A DNA stretch of 64,000 bases, from contig NZ_JAIUKZ010000002.1 in the NCBI RefSeq assembly GCF_020165985.1, positions 1 to 64,000 on the forward strand, read 5' to 3'. Both the position numbers and the translations under genes were made by a program. The notes under the pieces are model-generated. The model did no database searches, had not been told where the DNA came from, and was given only the letters and a program-made list of their open reading frames with translations. Numbering within the stretch: the first letter of the stretch is position 1; each line of letters starts with the position of its first letter. Source of the DNA: Bacillus sp. RAR_GA_16 (lineage in GTDB: Bacteria > Bacillota > Bacilli > Bacillales > Guptibacillaceae). Positions 17,325 to 26,701 of this stretch are shown here, in pieces.

Positions 17325-17430
17325 GTGTCAAATCTCCTTGTTTTATCTGTTCATTTCTTTTAATGATAGCACAACCAAATGAGGCGGGAAAAGTGACCTT
17401 CATTTTCCTATTGATTAATCCTTGTATTAG

Positions 17431-17452
17431 AGTTACCCTTTTAGTGGTAACT
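17431..17452 (+). promoter_or_regulatory. palindromic operator before the MFS gene
   Basis: AGTTACC (17431-17437), an 8-base spacer, GGTAACT (17446-17452): a perfect inverted repeat 24 bases before the MFS start and in the divergent TrmB-MFS gap. It is the best candidate TrmB binding site; this is inferred from position only. Confidence 0.55.
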
Positions 17453-17475
17453 TTATAAAAGGAGTGCGAAGGTGA

Positions 17476-18648
17476 ATGAATAAACGTGTATACTTACTTA
17501 CAATCGTTTCGTTTGTCGTCGGAATGGTTGAGTTAATTATTGGAGGTATTCTTGACCTGGTTGCTGAAGACCTCCAAATAAGTCTAGGGAAAACGGGACT
17601 ATTGATTAGTGTTTTCTCTATTGTGTTTGCAGTGATGGGACCTATCTTACTATCACTGACGGCCAAAATAGAACGTAAAAAATTAACGCTCTTATCGCTA
17701 GTCATTTTTCTTGTAGGTAACCTAATCGCCGTATGGAGTTCAACATTTTCATTATTAATGATAGCTAGGATCATTTCTGCAGCCAGCGGCTCTCTGTTAG
17801 TAGTGTTATGTGTCACTATGGCGTCAAATATCGTTAAAAAGGAATACCGTGCGAGAGCGATTGGTGTTGTATTTATGGGAATCAGTGCTTCACTCGTTTT
17901 AGGTGTTCCTATTGGCTTGATGTTAGGAAATGCTTTTGGGTGGAAAGCTCCATTTCTTTTCATTATTGGTCTTACGATATTATCGATGGCCGGTGTAGCA
18001 TTATTTATGGAAAAAATTCAACCAAAGCCAGCGATTCCAATTCTTAGTCAACTCAAAACATTAAAAGATAAACGTATTTTAACTGCTCAACTAACGTCGT
18101 TTTTGTTTCTCACAGGTCATTTAACGCTTTACGGCTATCTGACTCCATTTCTAAAAACAACGCTTGGGTTATCTGGAAATTGGGTAAGTATTGTTTATCT
18201 CATCTTTGGAGTAGCTGCTGTTGCGGGAGGAGGAATAGGTGGAGTTGCTTCCGATCGCTTTGGTACAAAATCAACGATATTGACTACGATTCTCGTATTT
18301 GCAGTAGTCATGTTTGTAATTCCATGGTCAACGTTCTCTTTTCCGCTATTTCTTATGATCATGGTGATCTGGAGTATGCTAAGTTGGGGAATTACACCTG
18401 CTCTACAAAGCTATCTAATTGAATTGGCACCAGAATCTTCGGATATTCAACAAAGTTTAAATAACTCGGCTCTTCATCTTGGCATTGCCCTTGGATCTTC
18501 TGTTGGGGCATATGTCATTGAAAAGTATTCAGTAGAAATGAATGCTACTGTTGGAGGCATGTTTATCCTACTTGCCCTAGCAACAGCGATTTTTTCTGTT
18601 TCCAGAGGTCGTGAATTATTTTCTGTCCTAAAGAAGAAAGCGAGTTAG
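17476..18648 (+). CDS. MFS transporter (drug/sugar efflux type)
   Basis: A 390-residue, 12-segment major facilitator protein of the AraJ/DHA1-like branch. The loop 2-3 motif has degenerated to LLSLTAKIERKKL, and loop 8-9 has GGVASDRFGTKS, the usual G-x-x-x-D-R-x-G-x-K motif. Such transporters export drugs, sugars or metabolites by proton antiport. ATG 17476 lies after AAAGGAGTG with somewhat long spacing. It is divergent from a TrmB regulator and followed after 61 bases by yhfK. The substrate is unknown; TrmB control would suggest a sugar-like inducer. Confidence 0.85.
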   Translation: MNKRVYLLTIVSFVVGMVELIIGGILDLVAEDLQISLGKTGLLISVFSIVFAVMGPILLSLTAKIERKKLTLLSLVIFLVGNLIAVWSSTFSLLMIARIISAASGSLLVVLCVTMASNIVKKEYRARAIGVVFMGISASLVLGVPIGLMLGNAFGWKAPFLFIIGLTILSMAGVALFMEKIQPKPAIPILSQLKTLKDKRILTAQLTSFLFLTGHLTLYGYLTPFLKTTLGLSGNWVSIVYLIFGVAAVAGGGIGGVASDRFGTKSTILTTILVFAVVMFVIPWSTFSFPLFLMIMVIWSMLSWGITPALQSYLIELAPESSDIQQSLNNSALHLGIALGSSVGAYVIEKYSVEMNATVGGMFILLALATAIFSVSRGRELFSVLKKKAS

Positions 18649-18709
18649 TTGCGATAGCAAAAAGGGTTTGAAATAATAAGCGTAAATTGTTTGAAGGGAG
18701 CATTTTAAG

Positions 18710-19354
18710 ATGAATGTATTTATAATTGGAGCAAATGGCCAGGTTGGTCAAAACATTGTAAATCTTCTTCATACGATGGAAGAGCATTCCTTAAAGGCAA
18801 TGGTACGAAAACAAGAGCAGGCAGATGAATTAGCTAGCAGAGGAATAGAAGCAGTAGTGGCCAGCATTGAAGACTCTGTTGAAACTATTTCTGAAGCTAT
18901 GAAAGGAAGCGATGCTGTCATATTTGCTGCAGGTTCAGGAGGGAATACGGGGTCAGATAAAACGTTACTAGTGGATTTAGATGGAGCGATAAAAACGATT
19001 CAAGCCGCTGAAAAGTTAGGTGTTAAACGCTATGTGATGGTCAGCGCGCTTCAAGCTCACAATCGAGAAAACTGGCACGAAGCCCTTCTTCCTTATTATG
19101 CTGCGAAACATTATGCAGACAAATGGTTAGAAGCGAGTCAATTAGACTACACAATTGTTCGTCCTGGTGGACTTTTAAATGAACCTGGAAGTGGTAAAGT
19201 TTCGATCGCTGAAAATCTTGGTACTGGGTCAATTTCACGTGAAGATGTAGCAGAAGTAGTTGTCTCTACGTTGGAGAAGGAAAACACGATCCGTCGTTCG
19301 TTTGACTTACTTTCAGGGGAAAAGGAAATCAGACAAGCACTTCATTCCTTATGA
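18710..19354 (+). CDS. yhfK: YhfK, NAD(P)-binding atypical SDR
   Basis: A 214-residue Rossmann-fold protein closely resembling B. subtilis YhfK. Distinctive blocks are FIIGANGQVGQNIV (dinucleotide loop), DAVIFAAGSGGNTGSDKTLLVDLDG (in pieces), KRYVMVSALQAHNREN, YYAAKHYADKWLE and TIVRPGGLLNEPG. It belongs to the NmrA/atypical SDR group, with a YxxxK-like Tyr-Lys pair. No substrate is established for YhfK. Start ATG 18710 follows GAAGGGAG. It lies downstream of the MFS gene and may share its transcript. Confidence 0.9.
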   Translation: MNVFIIGANGQVGQNIVNLLHTMEEHSLKAMVRKQEQADELASRGIEAVVASIEDSVETISEAMKGSDAVIFAAGSGGNTGSDKTLLVDLDGAIKTIQAAEKLGVKRYVMVSALQAHNRENWHEALLPYYAAKHYADKWLEASQLDYTIVRPGGLLNEPGSGKVSIAENLGTGSISREDVAEVVVSTLEKENTIRRSFDLLSGEKEIRQALHSL

Positions 19355-19424
19355 TAAAGCTCGGATTCTCTATACAGGGGGATCCGTTTCCTGACTTTTC
19401 TTGTTAGAATCATTCGAAATAATA

Positions 19425-19453
19425 TTGAGTTTATCCGAAGAGATCTTTACAAT
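19425..19453 (+). promoter_or_regulatory. sigma-A promoter of ppaC
   Basis: TTGAGT (19425-19430), 17-base spacer, TACAAT (19448-19453), with transcription expected about 36 bases before the ppaC start codon. Confidence 0.55.
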
Positions 19454-19495
19454 ATGTAGTGTACATAAATCTTTTCATTTAAAAGGAGTCGAATT

Positions 19496-20425
19496 ATGGA
19501 AAAAGTATTGATTTTTGGACATAAAAATCCTGACACAGATACGATTACATCTGCGCTTGTCTATGCAGATTTAAAAAGAAAGCTAGGCATGGATGTGGAG
19601 CCGGTTCGCCTTGGTGCAGTTAACGGTGAAACACAGTATGCTTTAGATCAATTTAATGTAGAAGCTCCCCGCATGGTTCAGACGGTCTCTAACGAAGCGA
19701 GTGCTGTTATTCTTGTAGACCATAATGAACGCCAACAAAGTGCTGAAGACATTGAAAATGTCCGAATTTTAGAAGTCATTGATCATCATCGCATCGCGAA
19801 CTTTGAAACAGCTGACCCTGTTTATTACAGAGCAGAACCCGTTGGGTGTACGGCGACCATCCTGAATAAACTTTATAAAGAAAAGAATGTTCAGATGGAT
19901 AAAAAGATAGCAGGTCTCATGCTTTCTGCAATCATCTCTGATTCTCTTCTTTTTAAATCACCAACGTGTACGGAAGAGGATATTGCAGCTGCTCGTGAGT
20001 TAGCTGAAATTGCAGGCGTGGATGCAGAAACATATGGACTTGAGATGCTGAAGGCTGGTGCAGACATGAGCAGTAAGACACCTGCAGAACTCATTTCCCT
20101 CGATGCTAAAGAATTTGGGATGGGGTCTTCTAAAGTTGAGGTTGCTCAAGTAAATGTAGTGGATACCCTGGATGTTCTTGCGCGTAAGGATGTCGTAGAA
20201 GAAGAAATGAGAAAAACCATTGAAGCAAAAGAACTCGATCTTTTCCTTCTTGTGGTAACAGATATTTTAACAAATAATTCTACAGTTCTTGCATTAGGAA
20301 AACACGCTGGACAAGTAGAGAAGGCGTTTAACGTCACGTTAATTGAAAACATGGCAGTGCTTGAAGGTGTTGTTTCTAGAAAAAAACAAATTGTACCTGT
20401 TCTAACAGAGACGTTTACAGCGTAA
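19496..20425 (+). CDS. ppaC: manganese-dependent inorganic pyrophosphatase
   Basis: A 309-residue family II pyrophosphatase of the DHH superfamily, which hydrolyses PPi to two phosphates and pulls biosynthetic reactions forward. Metal ligands are visible in [14 protein letters not shown] (His, Asp, Asp), ILVDHNE, and the DHH motif [10 protein letters not shown]. The C-terminal domain SRKKQIVP supplies the substrate-binding Lys/Arg pair. The length equals that of B. subtilis PpaC, and no CBS insert is present. AAAAGGAG precedes ATG 19496. Single-gene unit with its own promoter and terminator. Confidence 0.96.
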   Translation: MEKVLIFGHKNPDTDTITSALVYADLKRKLGMDVEPVRLGAVNGETQYALDQFNVEAPRMVQTVSNEASAVILVDHNERQQSAEDIENVRILEVIDHHRIANFETADPVYYRAEPVGCTATILNKLYKEKNVQMDKKIAGLMLSAIISDSLLFKSPTCTEEDIAAARELAEIAGVDAETYGLEMLKAGADMSSKTPAELISLDAKEFGMGSSKVEVAQVNVVDTLDVLARKDVVEEEMRKTIEAKELDLFLLVVTDILTNNSTVLALGKHAGQVEKAFNVTLIENMAVLEGVVSRKKQIVPVLTETFTA

Positions 20426-20441
20426 TAGTCATGCCAAACGC

Positions 20442-20473
20442 GGACAGATTCTATAAGGAATCTGTCCTTATTC
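20442..20473. terminator. terminator after ppaC
   Basis: 10-bp stem GGACAGATTC / GAATCTGTCC (20442-20451, 20458-20467), 6-base loop, then TTATT. It separates convergent ppaC and the minus-strand hydrolase gene. Confidence 0.8.
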
Positions 20474-20531
20474 ATAAGTGTTCGTGTAAATGTAAGCCAT
20501 ATAAGGAAATTAACAATGAAGGAGGAACCAA

Positions 20532-21083
20532 TTAGAGTTGTTCTCTAATAGGTTCATAATCAAATAGTTTTCCCTCATATAGGAGGGTAAGCTGTTCGCA
20601 ATTTCGGAAATCATCAGGTGTCACGAGGGCAGGAAGCTTATCCCATAGTTCAATGCCTGATCGATGAAGCACTTCAGCTACAAACTGCGAGCAGAAGTAA
20701 GAATTACTAAATTCAATCGGTTCATTCATGGAGACACCTAGAACACCAAGAATGTTGTATAGAAATCGTTTCTTGTTCTTGATGAAGATCGTTAACAACC
20801 GCTTCATTTTTATGACATCACGTTCGGTGACGTTAAGTTCATAAATCACACATGTCGTGTTTGGATAACGGCGGTATGTTCCTGTTAGGACATTCTCCTT
20901 TACAAATCCACCGTTTAGAGGGTTGCTCGGTTTTTTTCTTCCGAAGCTATACATATCATTTAATTGCTCATCGAAAGCAAGGGACGCATGGTTGTAAGGA
21001 GCCTTTGTGTATTTTTGTATTGATTTTGTAAACAGCGTGCCAGTATCTGAAAGTAAAATGTATACTTTTTGAGTCATGATCAA
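20532..21083 (-). CDS. permuted papain-like (YiiX/NlpC-P60-type) putative hydrolase
   Basis: A 183-residue protein that looks like a circularly permuted papain-fold amidase (YiiX/YebB type). The likely catalytic His is in APYNHASLAFDEQ near the N-terminus and the Cys in NSYFCSQFVAEVLHRSGI near residue 131, the order expected for the permuted version. The TPDDF motif late in the chain is also typical. Members may act on lipids or amide bonds; none of this is tested for the Bacillus proteins. No signal peptide is seen, so it is probably cytoplasmic or membrane-peripheral. Start ATG 21081-21083 with GAGGA upstream. Confidence 0.7.
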   Translation of the reverse strand: MIMTQKVYILLSDTGTLFTKSIQKYTKAPYNHASLAFDEQLNDMYSFGRKKPSNPLNGGFVKENVLTGTYRRYPNTTCVIYELNVTERDVIKMKRLLTIFIKNKKRFLYNILGVLGVSMNEPIEFSNSYFCSQFVAEVLHRSGIELWDKLPALVTPDDFRNCEQLTLLYEGKLFDYEPIREQL

Positions 21084-21148
21084 TTCCTCATCCTTTTACC
21101 GTTTAATGTCATTATACATAAATTGATATGTGATAAGGAGGTGCCTTT

Positions 21149-22063
21149 CTGGAAAGTACAGTATGGACCTTGTCAATTATTTTATTTGCCTTATTATCTG
21201 TCCAACTGATTATTAGCATTGTTAAAAAGAAGCAGCCTACTAAAGATTTTACAGGACTAACAGTAAAAGTGAAAACGTGGTGGGGGATGTTTGGCGTATT
21301 TTGTCTTGCCACGTTATTTAATCCAATCGTGTCCTTATTTTCATTGATGATTCTTAGTTTCTTTGCGTTAAAAGAGTATTTTTCCATGATGAAAACAAGA
21401 AAAGCTGATCGTAGACTTTTTCTTTGGTCTTATATAGCGATTCCAATACAATTCTACTGGATTCTCATTGATTGGTATGGGATGTTCATCGTTTTTATTC
21501 CTGTATACGTTTTCTTATTACTTCCACTTCCGCGAATCCTTGGGAAAGGTACGCTGGGTTTTCTAAGATCGGTAAGTTCCACTCAATGGGGTTTGATGTT
21601 GATGGTTTTTGGTTTAAGTCATCTTGCCTATTTTCAAATCGCATCTCCCATGTATGGAGCAAACCTTGTTTTGTTTTTGGTCTTACTCACTCAAGTGAAT
21701 GATGTCGTGCATTATGTTGTTTCGCTATATGCAGGAAAGAGAAGAGTCGTTCCGTCTTCAAATCCTTTTATTACATTAGAAGGATTTTTCTGTTCGTTCT
21801 TAGCGACAACAGCGCTTGCGTATACGTTATATCCCTATCTAACCCCATTTGATTCATTATTCGGTGTTTTTTCAGGAGTTTTAATTAGTGTGGCTGGTTT
21901 TCTAGGGAGCTTAACCATTTCCGTTTTGAGGCGAGATCTTTTACTTGGAGATAGTAAAAAGTTAAAGGCTCTAGAAGAAAGTTACTTGAGTCGTGTGGAT
22001 AGTCTTGCTTATACTTCGCCTGTTTTCTTTCATGTAATTCGTTACTTTTTTGATTTTATGTAA
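21149..22063 (+). CDS. CdsA-like membrane protein (degenerate phosphatidate cytidylyltransferase family)
   Basis: A polytopic protein of 304 residues resembling the CdsA family, which makes CDP-diacylglycerol. The C-terminal core is VNDVVHYVVSLYAGKRR, then PSSNPFITLEGFFCS (where CdsA has SPKKTWEG), then SVLRRDLLLGDSKK...SYLSRVDSLAYTSP (where CdsA has S-x-x-KR...KD...HGG..DR.D). The GG-D-R-D motif is only partly kept, so activity is uncertain. The start is judged to be CTG 21149: it is six bases after a perfect AAGGAGGT (21135-21142), while the next candidate, TTG 21170, is too far from it. A housekeeping CdsA is presumably elsewhere. Confidence 0.75.
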   Translation: MESTVWTLSIILFALLSVQLIISIVKKKQPTKDFTGLTVKVKTWWGMFGVFCLATLFNPIVSLFSLMILSFFALKEYFSMMKTRKADRRLFLWSYIAIPIQFYWILIDWYGMFIVFIPVYVFLLLPLPRILGKGTLGFLRSVSSTQWGLMLMVFGLSHLAYFQIASPMYGANLVLFLVLLTQVNDVVHYVVSLYAGKRRVVPSSNPFITLEGFFCSFLATTALAYTLYPYLTPFDSLFGVFSGVLISVAGFLGSLTISVLRRDLLLGDSKKLKALEESYLSRVDSLAYTSPVFFHVIRYFFDFM

Positions 22064-22083
22064 CGAGAGATAGCCATTAAGAA

Positions 22084-22110
22084 AAAGACAGCGGAATGAC
22101 CGCTGTCTTT
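22084..22110. terminator. bidirectional terminator
   Basis: 11-bp stem AAAGACAGCGG / CCGCTGTCTTT (22084-22094, 22100-22110), loop AATGA, between the CdsA-like gene and convergent fabL. Confidence 0.85.
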
Positions 22111-22117
22111 CTGTTGT

Positions 22118-22879
<762 letters not shown>

Positions 22880-22994
22880 TCACCTCTTTAGAATCTAATC
22901 ATTCCTATCATACAGGAACAAGCAACTTGTGAAAAGTTTGGTGGATAGAAAAGCAGGCATACAATAAAAGTTGAGTGGAAAAAAGTATGAAAGA

Positions 22995-23022
22995 AATGAC
23001 GTCTCTTAAGTTATGATATAAT
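22995..23022 (+). promoter_or_regulatory. extended -10 promoter of the HPr-like gene
   Basis: TGA-TATAAT (TATAAT at 23017-23022 with TG two bases before it) and a weak -35 AATGAC 16 bases upstream; the start codon is 45 bases downstream. Confidence 0.45.
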
Positions 23023-23067
23023 TTCACCTAGATAGAGAAGACGAAGAGGAGATGGGAGGAAGCGAAA

Positions 23068-23313
23068 ATGAAGTTAAAAGTACTCAAACCAATATTTGCT
23101 GAAACAGCCAGTCAACTTGTGAATACCGCAAGCCGTTTTGAAGAAACCATTCTATTAAAAAAAGAACATTGGGTCATTGACGCGAAAAGTCTTCTTGGTG
23201 TCCTGGCACTTTCTTTACAACCTGGTCAGACACTTGAATTGGATAGTAAAGGTGGCCATTCATCAGATGTTACCGCTGCATTCCTTTCACTTGGGTTATT
23301 TGAAGAAGCGTGA
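23068..23313 (+). CDS. HPr-like protein lacking the phosphorylatable histidine
   Basis: An 81-residue HPr-fold protein. Aligned to HPr, the active-site segment G-I-H-A-R-P-A-T is P-I-F-A-E-T-A-S, so His15 is Phe10, Arg17 is Glu12 and Pro18 is Thr13; it cannot take phosphate from enzyme I. The regulatory segment is kept: DAKSLLGVLAL, with Ser41 at the Ser46 position phosphorylated by HprK in HPr and Crh. It is therefore not a PTS carrier; a Crh-like regulatory role is possible but inferred. ATG 23068 follows GGGAGGAAG. It has its own promoter and terminator. Confidence 0.8.
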   Translation: MKLKVLKPIFAETASQLVNTASRFEETILLKKEHWVIDAKSLLGVLALSLQPGQTLELDSKGGHSSDVTAAFLSLGLFEEA

Positions 23314-23314
23314 G

Positions 23315-23336
23315 CCTTCCCTAGGAAGGTTTTTTT
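23315..23336 (+). terminator. rho-independent terminator
   Basis: CCTTCC / GGAAGG (23315-23320, 23324-23329) with a 3-base loop and seven Ts, two bases after the HPr-like stop. Confidence 0.85.
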
Positions 23337-23494
23337 AAACCAGTTATATTAATTTCTATTAATTAAGCGGTTCCATGTGGTTTCAAGAATTTTTTTAGAA
23401 AAAACACATCTAAATTAGACAGCGTTACGTTAGCTATACATAAGCTTTTCTGCCTCTTCAGGCTAGCGTCAGTTGCAAGGAAAAGGAGAATGAT

Positions 23495-24067
23495 ATGAGA
23501 GAACTTAACGATGCCGAGCTGTATGGTAAGGTTCAGGCAAAGAATAAAGAAGCTCTCTCGTCTCTTTACGATCGATATGAAAAGCTCTTATATTCATTTT
23601 CATACCGGATTGTAAAAGATGGAGGACTTGCTGAAGAAGTGTTGCAAGAAGTGTTTATTAAACTTTGGAAAGGAAAGGCTCAGTACAGTGAAGAAAAAGG
23701 AAAGTTTTCTTCATGGCTACTTACTATGACGAGACATACAGCGATTGATTTGTTGCGTAAGCAGGCTAAAGAGCCGGACTATGAATTAGATGAACGGGAT
23801 GCGCTGCATAGTGATGAAGCATCAGTAGAAGATCAGGTTGAGTGGAAAGAAAGAGGTCAGGTACTTCGGGCAGCGGTATCAAAACTTAAAGGTGAACAAA
23901 GGAAAATAATAGAGATGTTTTATTTCAAAGGAATGACGCATAAAAGAATTTCAGAAGAGTTCGACCTCCCACTAGGTACTGTAAAAGGCCGAATTCGGCT
24001 AGCGTTAAAACATTTAAAAACCAGTCTTAGTGAGAAAGGAGGGGTCTCAGATGAAAGTAAATTGTGA
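23495..24067 (+). CDS. ECF-type RNA polymerase sigma factor
   Basis: A 190-residue ECF sigma factor. Region 2 includes LYDRYEKLLYSFSYRIVKDGGLAEEVLQEVFIKLWKG (in pieces) and SSWLLTMTRHTAIDLLRK; region 4 is the helix-turn-helix MTHKRISEEFDLPLGTVKGRIRLALKHLK. There is no region 1.1 or 3. The downstream gene overlaps it by 17 bases and encodes its likely membrane anti-sigma factor, so the pair forms one regulatory unit (RskA-type, comparable to ECF41-free SigK groups). AAAAGGAG precedes ATG 23495. The inducing signal and target promoters are not visible in the window. Confidence 0.92.
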   Translation: MRELNDAELYGKVQAKNKEALSSLYDRYEKLLYSFSYRIVKDGGLAEEVLQEVFIKLWKGKAQYSEEKGKFSSWLLTMTRHTAIDLLRKQAKEPDYELDERDALHSDEASVEDQVEWKERGQVLRAAVSKLKGEQRKIIEMFYFKGMTHKRISEEFDLPLGTVKGRIRLALKHLKTSLSEKGGVSDESKL

Positions 24068-24812
24068 ACAACTACTTGACTATTTTAATGGCACCTTATC
24101 AAACGAAGAAAAAGAACGGTTCGAAGCTCATCTCGTATCATGTGAAGAGTGCAGAGAGGAGTTAAAGGAGCTGGAAGAATTGACAGGTGACCTTCCTTAC
24201 CTCTCCATACCGGAAGAGCCGCCTGCCGGAATGAAAGAACGTGTTCTGGCAAGCGTTTTTGAAAGTGATACAGATACACCAAGTCATAGCACGAATGAAG
24301 AGTCTACAGTTGAACATACAAAAAATGTAACTACGCTAAAAACAGAACGAAAATTAAAGCAGCGAAAATGGATTGCCCCAGCTTTAGCCGCTGCATTATT
24401 TCTATCTTTAACAGGAAATGTTTATAACCTCGTTACTGAAGGAGATGGGGAAACAGCACAACCTGAAGAAATCTCCTCTCTAATCAAAGCTGTTCAATTA
24501 CAGCCTTCTGAAGCAGAAGCCTCAGGAGGGTCAGCCGCTCTAATGAGTGAAGATGGAAAAATGAATCTAGTTGTTCAAGTTAACGATGTGGAAAAAACAG
24601 AAGGTGATCAGGTGTACCAGGTTTGGTTACTTGAAGGTGATAAACCATATCGAGCAGGTTACTTTACCCCTAATCAAGATGGGAAAGGTGAAGTCGCTTA
24701 CGAAGTTGAATATGAGGGTGAACATGACTGGGATGCGGTAGCGATTACGCTTGAACCGGATCATACGAGTGAAACACCTAAAGGAAAAATTGTACTAAGC
24801 TCGGGTTTATAA
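24051..24812 (+). CDS. anti-sigma factor with ZAS and RskA domains
   Basis: A 253-residue anti-sigma factor. The zinc-binding anti-sigma motif is H27-x3-C31-x2-C34 in EAHLVSCEECREE. After an acidic linker there is one membrane segment (about residues 105-127, IAPALAAALFLSLTGNVYN) and an outer RskA-type domain with LVVQVNDVEKTEGDQVYQVWLLEG (in pieces) and the end GKIVLSSGL. The cytoplasmic part should hold the ECF sigma factor inactive until a signal triggers proteolysis. ATG 24051 follows AAAGGAGGGG; the overlap with the sigma gene implies translational coupling. Confidence 0.9.
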   Translation: MKVNCEQLLDYFNGTLSNEEKERFEAHLVSCEECREELKELEELTGDLPYLSIPEEPPAGMKERVLASVFESDTDTPSHSTNEESTVEHTKNVTTLKTERKLKQRKWIAPALAAALFLSLTGNVYNLVTEGDGETAQPEEISSLIKAVQLQPSEAEASGGSAALMSEDGKMNLVVQVNDVEKTEGDQVYQVWLLEGDKPYRAGYFTPNQDGKGEVAYEVEYEGEHDWDAVAITLEPDHTSETPKGKIVLSSGL

Positions 24813-24816
24813 ATTC

Positions 24817-24848
24817 AACAAAGCAGAGGTGAAAACCTCTGCTTTGTT
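24817..24848 (+). terminator. rho-independent terminator
   Basis: 13-bp perfect stem AACAAAGCAGAGG / CCTCTGCTTTGTT (24817-24829, 24836-24848), loop TGAAAA, five bases after the anti-sigma stop. Confidence 0.9.
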
Positions 24849-24908
24849 ATTAGGTAAAGAAGAAAAAATAGTTAGTATAGCGCTTTATTAATGGAGATAT
24901 ATAGAAAT

Positions 24909-24932
24909 TTTTAGTAAATAAGAAAGGGGTAT
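24909..24932 (+). promoter_or_regulatory. possible sigma-B-type promoter before the BCCT gene
   Basis: TTTTAG (24909-24914), 12-base spacer, GGGTAT (24927-24932). The -10 is a perfect sigma-B match and the -35 is weak. B. subtilis opuD and opuE are known to have sigma-B promoters, which makes this plausible but unproven. Confidence 0.3.
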
Positions 24933-25053
24933 ATTATACTAAATTCTTATAAAAATTTGAAAATGCGTTTGTTTATGCTTATGATTAACAGCAGTGTGGT
25001 TATTATTTTAAAATATTTTTAGATCCACATAAACTTTTATGGGAGTGGACAGA

Positions 25054-26583
25054 ATGCACAAAGTGACAAATGTTTTTTGGATAGGCATTGCGATTGCAAT
25101 TGTCTTCGTTAGTTGGGGCGTGATCATGCCTGGCAACTTAGACCAGGTTATGACGATATCCCAAAATTTCTTTTTAGATCAGTTTGGATGGTTTTATCAG
25201 TTGGCTGCAACATTCTTTTTAGTATTTGCGGTTTATTTAATCTTTAGCAGATTCGGGCATATCAAGTTAGGAAAGGACACCGATAAGCCTGAATATAGTA
25301 GACTCACCTGGTTTGCCATGCTTTTTAGCGCCGGGATGGGAATAGGGCTATTGTTCTTTGGAGTATCAGAACCGATGTCCCACTTTTCTACCCCGCCATA
25401 TGGTGAAGGAGGAACGGTTGAAGCCGCTCACCTCGCCCTTCGTTATACATATTTACATTGGGGCTTTCATGCATGGGCCATTTACGCTACGATTGCTTTA
25501 GCATTAGCGTATTACAAATTCAGAAAAGGCGCGCCAGGGTTAATGAGTGCTACTCTTTATCCGCTTTTGGGCGATAAGGTCAAAGGACCGATTGGGATTA
25601 CGGTTGATGTCGTAGCAGTCTTTGCAACGATTTTTGGGGTAGCTGCATCGTTAGGATTGGGCGCTCAACAAATCAACGGGGGATTAAGCTACTTAACGAA
25701 TATCCCTAACAATTTCACGATTCAATTAATTATAATTGCGATCATTACCGTGCTTTTTACTGTTTCGGCAGGAACAGGCATTAAAAAAGGGATTAAGTAT
25801 TTAAGTAATGCAAATATGGCTCTAGCGGTAGTTCTCCTTATCCTTTTCGTCGTTTTAGGACCAACGAAGTTTGTATTGGATCTTTTTGTGACAACATTTG
25901 GGGAATATGTCCAAAACATCTTTGCGATGGGGATGAGGTTGGCACCAATGAATGCAGAAGGTGAATCATGGATCCAGAATTGGACAATCTTCTACTGGGC
26001 GTGGTGGATTGCCTGGTCTCCGTTTGTTGGAACGTTTATCGCAAGGGTTTCAAAAGGGCGAACAGTTAGAGAGTTTATGATTGCAGTTACAGTTGTGCCA
26101 ACGGTTGTGTGTGCCTTTTGGTTTGGCATATTTGGTGGCTCAGGAATTTTCTTTGATTTTACACAGGGAACTGACATAGCAGGTCAAAGTCTTGAGACCG
26201 GATTGTTTTATCTCTATGAGCAACTACCTTTAGGAGGCATTTTAACCGTAGTAACCTTATTGTTAATCTCCACTTTCTTTATCACTTCAGCTGATTCCGC
26301 AACATTTGTATTAGGTATGCAAACAACGAACGGAAGCTTAAATCCTCCCAACTTCGTGAAGTTCAGCTGGGGCTTTATTCTATCAGCTTCTGCAGTTGTT
26401 CTAATGATAACTGGTGGTCTTGAAAGCATGCAAACGGCAATAATCGTCAGTGCATTTCCGCTAACGATTATCCTTCTGTTTACATGTTGGGGAATGTTGA
26501 AATCCTTTAATGAGGAAGTTCCAAGAAAACAGAAGACGATGGATAAGCAAGCAAAAGCAAAGAAAGATTTAAAAACCGTTTAG
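25054..26583 (+). CDS. BCCT-family betaine/choline/carnitine transporter, OpuD-like
   Basis: A 509-residue, 12-segment BCCT transporter, which takes up compatible solutes such as glycine betaine with sodium ions. Hallmarks are FSAGMGIGLLFFGVSEPMSHF (glycine-rich TM3 segment), YLHWGFHAWAIYA, and the TM8 tryptophan box FYWAWWIAWSPFVGTFIARVSKGRT (both in pieces). The C-tail is short and basic, as in osmotically regulated members. GGGAGTGG precedes ATG 25054; ATG 25039 is possible but lacks a site. It is most like OpuD; choline or carnitine cannot be excluded. Single-gene unit bounded by terminators. Confidence 0.88.
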   Translation: MHKVTNVFWIGIAIAIVFVSWGVIMPGNLDQVMTISQNFFLDQFGWFYQLAATFFLVFAVYLIFSRFGHIKLGKDTDKPEYSRLTWFAMLFSAGMGIGLLFFGVSEPMSHFSTPPYGEGGTVEAAHLALRYTYLHWGFHAWAIYATIALALAYYKFRKGAPGLMSATLYPLLGDKVKGPIGITVDVVAVFATIFGVAASLGLGAQQINGGLSYLTNIPNNFTIQLIIIAIITVLFTVSAGTGIKKGIKYLSNANMALAVVLLILFVVLGPTKFVLDLFVTTFGEYVQNIFAMGMRLAPMNAEGESWIQNWTIFYWAWWIAWSPFVGTFIARVSKGRTVREFMIAVTVVPTVVCAFWFGIFGGSGIFFDFTQGTDIAGQSLETGLFYLYEQLPLGGILTVVTLLLISTFFITSADSATFVLGMQTTNGSLNPPNFVKFSWGFILSASAVVLMITGGLESMQTAIIVSAFPLTIILLFTCWGMLKSFNEEVPRKQKTMDKQAKAKKDLKTV

Positions 26584-26586
26584 TCT

Positions 26587-26619
26587 AAAGCCTTTGAAGG
26601 TTATCTTCAAAGGCTTTTA
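26587..26619 (+). terminator. rho-independent terminator
   Basis: 13-bp stem AAAGCCTTTGAAG / CTTCAAAGGCTTT (26587-26599, 26605-26617) with loop GTTAT and a T run, starting four bases after the BCCT stop. Confidence 0.9.
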
Positions 26620-26701
26620 TCATGTCAATGAACCAAAAATCAACAACACTCATTAACATAGCCTTCGAAAAAAAGAAGTTCATAATTTAAAAGGAGAGAT
26701 T

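Noticed and set aside
19360-19395. Imperfect palindrome (CGGATTC ... GGATCCG) after yhfK as a terminator.
   Set aside because: Mismatched stem, long loop and no adjacent T run.
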